Assembly (NCBI RefSeq): GCF_017313265.1 | Contig: NZ_JAFLQZ010000007.1 | Span: forward strand, 62,001-126,000 | Direction: 5' to 3' | Origin: Hymenobacter telluris | GTDB lineage: Bacteria > Bacteroidota > Bacteroidia > Cytophagales > Hymenobacteraceae | DNA length: 64,000 nucleotides | Shown here: in pieces, positions 28,175-35,334 of the stretch | Position numbering within the stretch: the first letter of the stretch is position 1 | Layout of the letters: each line of letters starts with the position of its first letter | Notes under the pieces: generated by a model | What the model was told of the DNA's origin: nothing | Database searches by the model: none | The model's input: only the letters and a program-made list of their open reading frames with translations | Translations under genes and position numbers: made by a program

Positions 28175-28614
28175 GAGTTAAAAATTAAAAGTGAAGAATT
28201 AAATACCTACTTCGAATCAGTTTGCCGGCTTGATGAGATGAGAATAGCTGCTAAAATTCTTTTTAATTCATCTGCATCCTGAATCAAGGATTCAGCTAAC
28301 CTGGGCTCTAGACAGTGGGTGTCACGTAGTAAGCGTAACCAATAATGTGACTCCCGGGCTTCCTTGTAGGCAATACTGCATTTGGCTGCGAAATCTCGCC
28401 GCGAAAAACCACCAGTTGCTTCCTCTATATTCGCGCCGATGGATGTTCCAGCTCTTAAATATCTGGTTAGCCAAAGGCATGGGTTGTTTGGTATCAATAA
28501 GCAACCTGTATAGCAGAACAATGCGTTTCGAAAATGCATAGCTTTTCACTAACGCCACCCCTTCTGATTTCATAAATAAATAGCCCGACTGAATAGGCTT
28601 TTAATTTTTAACTC
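28175..28614. mobile_element. Putative S23/IVP-type insertion element with inverted ends
   Basis: A perfect 17-bp inverted repeat, GAGTTAAAAATTAAAAG at 28175-28191 and its complement at 28598-28614, encloses one AT-rich four-helix-bundle gene and nothing else. The element separates moxR from its usual neighbour, the DUF58 gene. Its right end lies 18 nt after the moxR stop. S23-type proteins are known from intervening sequences in 23S rRNA, where the gene lies in the loop of a long stem; here the same build is found outside rRNA. No target-site duplication was recognised. Confidence 0.6.
28207..28573 (-). pseudogene. Four-helix-bundle protein (S23/IVP family), frameshifted
   Basis: The N-terminal half (MKSEGVALVKSYAFSKRI to PLANQIF) and the C-terminal half (RAGTSIGANIEEATGGFS to SRQTDSK) lie in two frames. 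Together they give a normal 121-residue member of the 23S rRNA intervening-sequence protein (four-helix bundle, TIGR02436-like) family. The join needs one surplus base to be skipped: on the minus strand ATATTTAAGAGCTGG carries one A too many, at 28455/28456. Relatives read as QIFRSGTSIGANIEEA at this junction, which the corrected frame restores. This may be a true mutation, a sequencing error or a programmed shift; no known slippery sequence is evident. Confidence 0.85.
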
Positions 28615-28632
28615 CTAATTTTTTAACTTTCT

Positions 28633-29733
28633 TCAGCGCGGAACTTCAATTTGTTGCAGAATCTGCTTCACAATGTCATCGGCGGTGCTGCCTTCCATTT
28701 CGCGCTCCGGCGTGAGCTGAATGCGGTGGCGCAATACTGGCGCGGCCAGGTAGTGAATATCCTCGGGCGTCACGAAGTCGCGCCCACGGAGGGCAGCCAG
28801 GGCTTTAGCACCGTTGAGCAGTGCCAGTGAGGCACGCGGCGAAGCGCCCAGGTACAAGCCCTTGTGGGCGCGGGTCTGGCCTACGATGCGCGCAATGTAT
28901 TCCAGCAGTTTGGGCTCCACGTGTTGCCGCCGTACTTGCTCCCGCAGGCCACGCAGGTCGTTGGCCGTGAGTACGGTGCGCACGGCTTCGAGCGGCGTAC
29001 CTCCGAAACCCGCGTGGTGGCCCTGCAAAATCCCGATTTCCTCTTCTACGGTCGGGTAACCGACGTTGAGCTTGAACAGGAACCGGTCGAGTTGCGCCTC
29101 GGGCAGGCGGTAGGTGCCTTCCTGCTCAATTGGGTTTTGGGTGGCCAGCACCACAAACGGCTCGGGTACGGTGTAGCGGGTCCCGTCCTGCGTTACCTGC
29201 CGCTCTTCCATCACCTCAAACAGCGCCGACTGCGTTTTGGCCGGCGCCCGGTTGATTTCGTCAATCAGCACGATGCTGGCGAAGATAGGGCCCGGCCGAA
29301 ATTCGAAATCGGCTTTGTTGGGTTGAAATACCGAGGTGCCGAGCACGTCGGAAGGCATCAGGTCGGGCGTGAACTGAAGGCGGCTGAATGGTACGTCGAG
29401 GGTGCGGGCCAGAAGCTTAGCCGTTAGGGTTTTGGCCACGCCGGGCACGCCTTCCAGTAGCACGTGCCCATCGGCCAGCAAAGCGGTCAGCAGCAACTCA
29501 GCCAAGGACTGCTGCCCCACAATCACCTTGCCTAGCTCCTGCCGGATGGCTTCGGCGTGGCGGCTTAAATGGCTCAGGTCGGTGCGGGATGTGAAGGCCT
29601 CGGTTGGCGCTGGCTCTACGGCTGGCGCCTCGGTTGGGTCGCCAGTGGTAGCGGCTTCCGGGCTAACGGGCTCGGTTGAGGGGTTGGTGTAAAGTGGCGA
29701 ATTATCTTGCTGTGAATCGGGAGTGTTTTCCAT
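28633..29733 (-). CDS. MoxR-family AAA+ ATPase
   Basis: A 366-residue MoxR ATPase. After a Pro/Thr/Glu-rich N-terminal tail of about 50 residues comes the AAA+ core: Walker A GVPGVAKT at 95-102, Walker B LIDEI ending at residue 160, sensor-1 LATQNPIEQEGTY, and the C-terminal lid with ARIVGQTRAH and SPRASLALLNGAKALAALRGRDFV. MoxR proteins act as chaperone-like ATPases with DUF58 and VWA partners. The ATG at 29733 was chosen because an ATG 8 codons further up has no support and adds residues foreign to the family. The 173-nt stretch upstream is very AT-rich. Confidence 0.92.
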   Translation of the reverse strand: MENTPDSQQDNSPLYTNPSTEPVSPEAATTGDPTEAPAVEPAPTEAFTSRTDLSHLSRHAEAIRQELGKVIVGQQSLAELLLTALLADGHVLLEGVPGVAKTLTAKLLARTLDVPFSRLQFTPDLMPSDVLGTSVFQPNKADFEFRPGPIFASIVLIDEINRAPAKTQSALFEVMEERQVTQDGTRYTVPEPFVVLATQNPIEQEGTYRLPEAQLDRFLFKLNVGYPTVEEEIGILQGHHAGFGGTPLEAVRTVLTANDLRGLREQVRRQHVEPKLLEYIARIVGQTRAHKGLYLGASPRASLALLNGAKALAALRGRDFVTPEDIHYLAAPVLRHRIQLTPEREMEGSTADDIVKQILQQIEVPR

Positions 29734-29906
29734 TTTTATTGAAAAGCGAGGAGGCAAAGAGAAGTTACTATGGGATTTAATCGACTTGAAATAATTTCAT
29801 ATAACAAAGTAGATGTATAGCTAAATAGTGCCTATAAATTGATTGAATAGCCTTATTGAAATAATTATAAAAAGGTTAAATGTTATTTTAACTAATAATG
29901 CAAAAA

Positions 29907-31313
29907 CTACGAGGCGGCTTTTCGGAAGTCGTTTATAGCCTTATTCAGTCCTAGCAAGTCAGCATCGGATAGTTGCCGAGCGGTGAGCAGGAAGTTGATT
30001 CGGCGGACCAACGCGTCTACCTCGGGGCGGGGTAGGCCGGTCTTTTGTGCCAGCCGTTCCCGTGCTTCTTCATCGTTCAAATCGAGGCTAGGCTCGTGGA
30101 AGCGGGTGCGCAGGTGTTCCAGGAATAGCTGAATCTTTTTCTCGGCAATGGCTGCGTGGCTGTTGCCTTGGCGGTACAAGCCGGCAATGGTGCGCGTAAA
30201 CAGCAGCGTGGTATTGGGCAAGGGCTTCAGGATGGGAATGATGCGCTGCCGCCGCCGGGCTTCCACCACCACAAACAGCAAAACGCCCACCACACTCAGG
30301 TACAGGGCCCAGCGCAGGGCATCGTGCGCTAGCAGCACCCGCAACAACGTCTGCTCACCCTGCCGGCCCTGTTTCTGATACTCATCCCACCACACGGTGC
30401 GCCCAGCCGGCAAGTAGGAGAGGGCCGCAAACGCAAAGTTGCCGGTGCGCGGCTGCAAGGCGAAGTAATTGGTGAAAGCCAACGGCACGCTGCACAAATA
30501 GATATGGCCTCGGCCGTGCGGTACGCGCACCAATACCGCTTGCCCAGCGGTATCGGTGGCCAGCTCGGTACCCCGCATGAGGCTGTCGGGCTGCAAGCGG
30601 TAGGCTGCCCCCAGCGCGGGTAAACGGAAACCAAGCGGGCCAGCCTGGCGGGCCAGTTGCGTATTGGTAAGCTGAAGCCGAACGGAGTCCAGCAGCTTGG
30701 TGTCGATGGTTGCTTTCCGGCGACGTGCCCTGTTCAGAGAAACTTCCGAGCGAAACCCCAGCGTATCCGTTAGCTGCCGGCTGAACTGCTCGGCGGCAAT
30801 AAATGCGTCGTTGCCGCGCGCTACGTGCCGAAGTAAGGCCCGGCAGTCTGATGCGCTTAGCTGGAACTCGTCGTCGATGAAGATATAGGTAGCCTTGGGG
30901 TAGCCTGCTTCCGTCAGGCCCGCTTCGTAGTCAGCATCTTCGGCCTCGGCTGCCGATGAGGTGGCTGTCTGATCAACTGAATCCTGCGTGGTATTTTCTG
31001 CAATGGCAGTAGTGTCAACCACTAACTGGCTGGAATCTGTAGCGGCTTCCAGCTCCTGCTCGAAGGACTGGTCCGGCTCGTCTTCCCCTTCAATCTGGTT
31101 GTAGATGGGCACCCGCACGGTGTGTACGTCGCGCTCAGCAACGCCCAGCAGGTCAGGCAGCACGTTGTAGAGCACGTAGGCGCCGTACGGAATCTTGTCT
31201 TTGTTCTGGAAGGTGGGCGTCCAGTCGAGTTGCTTAGGGCGGTAGTATTCCACGGCCACGTACGCTCCAAACAGCAGCGCCACCCACAGCAAATACCAGC
31301 GAAAAGTCGTCAT
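29907..31313 (-). CDS. DUF4350 domain membrane protein
   Basis: A 468-residue protein with a helix at residues 5-24 (WYLLWVALLFGAYVAVEYY), the DUF4350 region (KIPYGAYVLYNVLPDLLG; YIFIDDEFQLSASDCRALLRHV; VPHGRGHIYLCSVPLAFTNYF), a second helix near 330-350 and a cytoplasmic helical tail. An acidic Gln/Asp/Glu-rich insert of about 60 residues (75-135) interrupts the first part. DUF4350 proteins are regular members of the MoxR-DUF58-DUF4129 clusters; their function is not known. It precedes moxR on the same strand. Confidence 0.87.
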   Translation of the reverse strand: MTTFRWYLLWVALLFGAYVAVEYYRPKQLDWTPTFQNKDKIPYGAYVLYNVLPDLLGVAERDVHTVRVPIYNQIEGEDEPDQSFEQELEAATDSSQLVVDTTAIAENTTQDSVDQTATSSAAEAEDADYEAGLTEAGYPKATYIFIDDEFQLSASDCRALLRHVARGNDAFIAAEQFSRQLTDTLGFRSEVSLNRARRRKATIDTKLLDSVRLQLTNTQLARQAGPLGFRLPALGAAYRLQPDSLMRGTELATDTAGQAVLVRVPHGRGHIYLCSVPLAFTNYFALQPRTGNFAFAALSYLPAGRTVWWDEYQKQGRQGEQTLLRVLLAHDALRWALYLSVVGVLLFVVVEARRRQRIIPILKPLPNTTLLFTRTIAGLYRQGNSHAAIAEKKIQLFLEHLRTRFHEPSLDLNDEEARERLAQKTGLPRPEVDALVRRINFLLTARQLSDADLLGLNKAINDFRKAAS

Positions 31314-31320
31314 GTCTTTT

Positions 31321-31428
31321 TAGTGCTTCGTGCTTAGTTGATAGTGCATGGCGGGAGTACTTTGTATTTGCTGGCTGGAGGGCGTTAGTGTGGTCTGAGT
31401 GAAGTAGCATCCTAAGCACGAAGCACTA
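31321..31428. repeat. Inverted repeat E
   Basis: Perfect 17-nt arms TAGTGCTTCGTGCTTAG (31321-31337) and its complement (31412-31428) flank a 74-nt spacer. The right arm starts 2 nt after the stop of the DUF4129 gene. It belongs to the same word family as repeat F. Confidence 0.88.
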
Positions 31429-31430
31429 CA

Positions 31431-32264
31431 TCAGGCGGCGCGGCGGGGAGCGGCCAGGAGGTGCTGGAAAGCCTCGCGGGTGGCACGAGCCTGCGCGTAG
31501 TGGGTGGGCGTAAGGTCGTCGTGCTCTCCATACCACACGAAGTCAAACTGGCGGGTTAGCTCCCGGAAAGCGGGCGGCAGCGGGCCGGGCGGCAGCTCGT
31601 AGAGGTAATCGTGGTTGGTTTTGTCGGGCTGCCAGCGAATAAGGCCCTGGTCGGTGAGCTGCTTGAGCACCTCCAGGTAGCCCAAGCGCACGGCTAAGCG
31701 GTAGTTGCCGGCGCTTTCGGCTTCGCGGAGCAACGTGCTGAAGTCGAGCGCATGAATGTCTTCGGAGTCAACATCATAAGAAAGTGGCGCCCGGCGGGTG
31801 CCCCGGCCAAAGGCGCGGGTGATATCCACTTGCATAAGCTTGAGCACCACGAAGATAAAGGCGGCAAGTAGGGCGGCGTAGATACCGTACTTCCAGATTA
31901 TTTTGCCGGAAGGGGTTTCCAGCAACTCGCCCAGCCAGCGCCAGAACCGCATCATCAGCAAGTCCCAGGCGCTTTTCTCGCTTTTTACGGCCACGTACTG
32001 AAACTCGCGCTGCTCCCGAAATTCCCGCAGCCGGGCTGGGGCAGGTTTCCGGAGAGTGACGTTGCTGGCCCGGTCGGCGGGCAGGTGCCGGACGGGTTGC
32101 ACCGCGGCGGGTTCCGGCGCAGCCAGTGCGGGGGTAGCTGCCAGTAGCCAGCCCAGCGTCAGCAGTCGGAGCAAATAGCGCAAGTAAGCAGGCACAGAAG
32201 GAAACACGCTAGGTACGGGAGGGCGTAAATCGGTTAGGGAGCAGGCGTTAGTATTCGCCTTCAT
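31431..32264 (-). CDS. DUF4129 domain protein
   Basis: A 277-residue protein with an N-terminal hydrophobic signal or anchor (YLRYLLRLLTLGWLLAATPALA), a periplasmic part, one helix near residues 125-150 (WKYGIYAALLAAFIFVVLKLM) and the cytoplasmic DUF4129 domain (LLREAESAGNYRLAVRLGYLEVLKQLTDQGLIRW), which resembles transglutaminase-associated regions. Its ATG at 32264 overlaps the end of the preceding gene by 17 nt. It is part of the MoxR-type cluster; the biochemical role is unknown. Confidence 0.85.
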   Translation of the reverse strand: MKANTNACSLTDLRPPVPSVFPSVPAYLRYLLRLLTLGWLLAATPALAAPEPAAVQPVRHLPADRASNVTLRKPAPARLREFREQREFQYVAVKSEKSAWDLLMMRFWRWLGELLETPSGKIIWKYGIYAALLAAFIFVVLKLMQVDITRAFGRGTRRAPLSYDVDSEDIHALDFSTLLREAESAGNYRLAVRLGYLEVLKQLTDQGLIRWQPDKTNHDYLYELPPGPLPPAFRELTRQFDFVWYGEHDDLTPTHYAQARATREAFQHLLAAPRRAA

Positions 32265-33165
32265 CGTCGGGGCGGTACGCGTGGTTGTGGGCCACCGGGG
32301 CGGGGCCATTGCCCAGGCTATCTACCAGGGTGCGGAGCCCGATGCCTTCTTTGCGTTCCACTAGGTTGAAGTACTGAAACATAAGCGCCACCAACAGCAA
32401 GGTGTACAGCATCACGCCGCCGGCGGAAGCCACAATGCTGCCGGCTATATTCAGCAAGCTGGAATCAGCCCAATCCCAGTTCAATATTTTACCAACGTAA
32501 GGTACCAGTTGCGGTATCTGAAAGACCATGCCAAGGAGAGCAACCAAGATGGAGACTATCAGTGAAAGGCCAAAGGTTGACCACCATTTGCCCCGAATCA
32601 GCGAAATATTACGGTTGATGGCATTGCCCATGCCTTTGCGCTCGAATGACTGAATTGCCCAAATCATGCTCAGGGCGATGCTCAGGTAAATACCGGGAAT
32701 AGCCAGCAGGACAAAGCCAAGGAAAATAAATACCACCACCACCAGACCCGAAACAGCCATGCGCGGAGCGTCGCGCTTCACCCATCCGCCCACCAACGCC
32801 GGGGTTACTTCTTGTTCGGGCGGCAGCGTCATTCGCACGTTCACGTAGCCATATACTGTAGCGGCCAGGAGCGCATAGGAAATGAGGCTAGCGAGTAGGC
32901 CAAGCCATTGGAATGCGCCGAATTGATTACCGAGCCCACTGAATGACCCCGCCGAGGTGGAACTGCCGCTAATATCGCGCAGAGCGTTGGTTTGGGCCAG
33001 TCCCATGAAGATGCCCATCAGCAAAGCGGCAGGTAGCACAAAATAAATCAGACACCTGCTGAGCGGCTGCCAATGCGCGCCGATAAACTCGAAGGAAGCG
33101 GAGATTTTGGCACCGAAGTCCCGCTCCTGCCGAAAATCCGATTCTTTGGTAAACTTCAATTGCAT
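32248..33165 (-). CDS. Multi-pass membrane protein of the MoxR cluster
   Basis: A 305-residue protein with six or seven hydrophobic segments after a charged N-terminus (MQLKFTKESDFRQERDFGAK). The internal motif NAINRNISLIRGKWWSTFGLSLIVSIL recalls the membrane domain of glycerophosphodiester phosphodiesterase-like and DUF975-like proteins, but the match is loose. It lies between the SpoIIM gene and the DUF4129 gene and overlaps the latter, so it is surely co-translated with the cluster. No catalytic residues were recognised. Confidence 0.75.
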   Translation of the reverse strand: MQLKFTKESDFRQERDFGAKISASFEFIGAHWQPLSRCLIYFVLPAALLMGIFMGLAQTNALRDISGSSTSAGSFSGLGNQFGAFQWLGLLASLISYALLAATVYGYVNVRMTLPPEQEVTPALVGGWVKRDAPRMAVSGLVVVVFIFLGFVLLAIPGIYLSIALSMIWAIQSFERKGMGNAINRNISLIRGKWWSTFGLSLIVSILVALLGMVFQIPQLVPYVGKILNWDWADSSLLNIAGSIVASAGGVMLYTLLLVALMFQYFNLVERKEGIGLRTLVDSLGNGPAPVAHNHAYRPDDEGEY

Positions 33166-33213
33166 AGGTATCTAAGTTGAATAAGCGGGATAAGACGAGG
33201 GGTGCGCAGCGCA

Positions 33214-34182
33214 TCAATGGGCTGCCTGAGCAGGTGCCGCGGCCACTTGGCGGGTGAGGTAGCGGGGGTACACAATGAAGTACCAAACAATGAAAGCCGC
33301 CGAGCAACCAATGATGAGTAAACTTAGCGCCATTGGCATTTCGGTGTGGCGCGTTACAAACCCTTCCAGAAAGCCCGCCACAATGAAAATAGGCACTAGC
33401 CCAATAGCCAGCTTCAGGCCGTCGCGGGCGGCTTGCCGGAAGGCCTCGGTGCGGGAATAAGTGCCCGGAAACAGCAGGCCCCGCGCCATTACGAAGCCCG
33501 CCCCACCCGCCAGCACAATGGCCGAAATTTCCAGAGTGCCATGAATCCAGATGGTGAGCACCGACGGCAACAGCACGCCTTTCTGGTAGAAGAAATATTG
33601 AAAGGACCCCAGCATCACACCGTTGCGAAACAGCGCCCACACCGTGCCCAACCCCAGCGTAGCCCCCAGCACGTACGCCACCAACGACACGTAGATATTG
33701 TTGATGGTAATCATCAGAAACATTGGGGTTTCGCTCTGGCCTTTGTACACGGCCATCGGGTCGCCTTTCTTGATGTTTTCCAGGGTTTGGTTCACATACG
33801 CATCGCCCAGCACCACCCGCACAAAGGTGTCGTCGTAGGCCGCCGACAGCACGCCTATCAGGGTAAATACCGTGAACAGGATCAGCGACCAAGCCAGCGT
33901 GGTATGGTGGCGGGCCACCAGCAGCGGCAGCTCGCGCGCCCAAAAGTCCCGGAAGCGGCTGGTTTGCTCGGGTTTGTTTTTGTAGATGGTTTGGTGCTGC
34001 TTGGCCGCCAGGTCGTTGAGGTAGCGGGTAGTGGGCGAGGCCGGGTAGAAGGTCTGGGCGTAGGCCAGGTCGTCGGTGAGGGCTACAAACCGGGCCGCCA
34101 GCTCGTCGGGGTCAGTGGCAGAGGTGCTTTCGTATTGCTTCCAGCGGGCTTCGTTCTGCCGCAGAAATACCGCTTCACGCAT
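33214..34182 (-). CDS. SpoIIM-family (stage II sporulation protein M-like) membrane protein
   Basis: A 322-residue protein with a soluble helical N-terminus of about 100 residues (MREAVFLRQNEARWKQYE) and six hydrophobic segments. The stretches FLMITINNIYVSLVAYVLGATLGLGTVWALFRNGVMLG and LTIWIHGTLEISAIVLAGGAGFVMARGLLFPG match the SpoIIM fold. The organism is not a spore former by lineage. In such clusters the family is paired with RDD and DUF4129 proteins and is thought to serve membrane remodelling or transport; that is inference. It starts the leftward operon and is divergent from the RDD gene. Confidence 0.88.
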   Translation of the reverse strand: MREAVFLRQNEARWKQYESTSATDPDELAARFVALTDDLAYAQTFYPASPTTRYLNDLAAKQHQTIYKNKPEQTSRFRDFWARELPLLVARHHTTLAWSLILFTVFTLIGVLSAAYDDTFVRVVLGDAYVNQTLENIKKGDPMAVYKGQSETPMFLMITINNIYVSLVAYVLGATLGLGTVWALFRNGVMLGSFQYFFYQKGVLLPSVLTIWIHGTLEISAIVLAGGAGFVMARGLLFPGTYSRTEAFRQAARDGLKLAIGLVPIFIVAGFLEGFVTRHTEMPMALSLLIIGCSAAFIVWYFIVYPRYLTRQVAAAPAQAAH

Positions 34183-34463
34183 AGAGTAACGGGTTGCTGA
34201 TGGATTAACGGAAGAGAATTATGGAATAATTGGCCAACGAAAAATAGCGGTTCTGGTAGCTGCGGCTGAGCGGTGGCAGCTAAGTGCAGATGGGCAGCAT
34301 ACTCATGTGCTTCAACAATCAGCAAGTAACCACCAACAATCAACCAGCAACGCCTAATTTGCAGCATGGTCAGCTTGGCGAAGATTGTCAATTTTTCCGG
34401 GCTGCCCCGCATCCTTCCTGTATTAATTCCGGCGCTGCTGTGGCGCCGCCAGCCATTCAGTTT

Positions 34464-35204
34464 ATGAGTACTATCCGAGTTCATACCACCCAAAACGTTT
34501 CCCTGGAATATGAGGTAGCCAGCGTGGGCGACCGAATCGTGGCGGCCATCATCGACTACTTGGTGCTGTTTGCCTGGCTGGCCGCCTGCGGACTCTTATT
34601 CGCGCTGGTTGCCGGGACCGGGGGGCAGAAATCGGTGCCTTTCATCGTTGTCTTTGGCATTGTGGCGGCGGTGCCCTATGTGTTCTATCATTTGGCGAGC
34701 GAAATATATTTCAACGGCCAAAGCATCGGCAAGAAAGCGCGCCACATCAAGGTTATTCGCCTGGATGGCACTCAGCCCCAACTCGGCGACTACTTATTGC
34801 GCTGGCTGCTGCGGCTCATTGATATGAGCCTGCCCGTGGTAGGGCCGCTGGTGGCCATTATCACCATTCTGGCCAACGGCCGGGGGCAGCGCCTCGGCGA
34901 CATGGCCGCCGGTACCACTGTAGTAAGCACCCGGCCGCGGCAGGCCGCCGGAGCACTGGCGCCCGTCGTTACTCCTCCTGATTACGTGGTGGTGTTCCCG
35001 CAAGCCGACCAACTCGCCGACCACGACGTGGCTACCATCCGGCAACTGCTGCAAAAAGGCCTGGAGCACGACAACTACCAGCTACTGCACGAAGTTGCCA
35101 ACAAAGTGAAGGACCTAACCGGCATCTACACCGAGCTACCCGACGAAGCATTCCTGCGCACCGTCATCCGCGACCATGCCCACCTGGCCGCCATGCAAGG
35201 CTAG
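34464..35204 (+). CDS. RDD family membrane protein
   Basis: A 246-residue RDD protein. The signature region includes ASVGDRIVAAIIDYLVLFAWL near residues 17-37, with the Arg-Asp pair, then YFNGQSIGKKARHIKVIRLDGTQPQLGDYLLRWLLR. A soluble C-terminal domain of about 80 residues (from DYVVVFPQADQLADHDV) is extra to the core. The ATG at 34464 (MSTIRVHTTQN) was chosen; the frame stays open for 180 nt upstream but that part reads as non-coding. It is divergent from spoIIM and belongs functionally to the same conserved cluster. Confidence 0.9.
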   Translation: MSTIRVHTTQNVSLEYEVASVGDRIVAAIIDYLVLFAWLAACGLLFALVAGTGGQKSVPFIVVFGIVAAVPYVFYHLASEIYFNGQSIGKKARHIKVIRLDGTQPQLGDYLLRWLLRLIDMSLPVVGPLVAIITILANGRGQRLGDMAAGTTVVSTRPRQAAGALAPVVTPPDYVVVFPQADQLADHDVATIRQLLQKGLEHDNYQLLHEVANKVKDLTGIYTELPDEAFLRTVIRDHAHLAAMQG

Positions 35205-35276
35205 TAGTTGACGGTTACCGCTGAGAATGGATGCTTAATCAGGAATCAGCAAACCTGTATCCGGTAGCACAGCCAA

Positions 35277-35312
35277 CAAAAAAAGGCCAGCCCATAATGG
35301 GCTGGCCTTTTT
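35277..35312. terminator. Bidirectional terminator between RDD and DUF4394 genes
   Basis: A stem of up to 15 bp, AAAAGGCCAGCCCAT (35281-35295) with its complement (35297-35311), is flanked by A on the left and T on the right, so it can end both convergent transcripts. Confidence 0.9.
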
Positions 35313-35334
35313 GCTACTAGGCAGTTGCCGTGGT

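Noticed and set aside
28322..28573. Separate small gene of 83 codons at the four-helix-bundle locus
   Set aside because: It is the N-terminal half of the frameshifted S23-type gene, not an independent protein.
32969..33943. Minus-strand frame of 324 codons overlapping the SpoIIM and membrane protein genes
   Set aside because: It crosses two well-supported genes in another frame and its Gly/Arg-rich product lacks any family feature.
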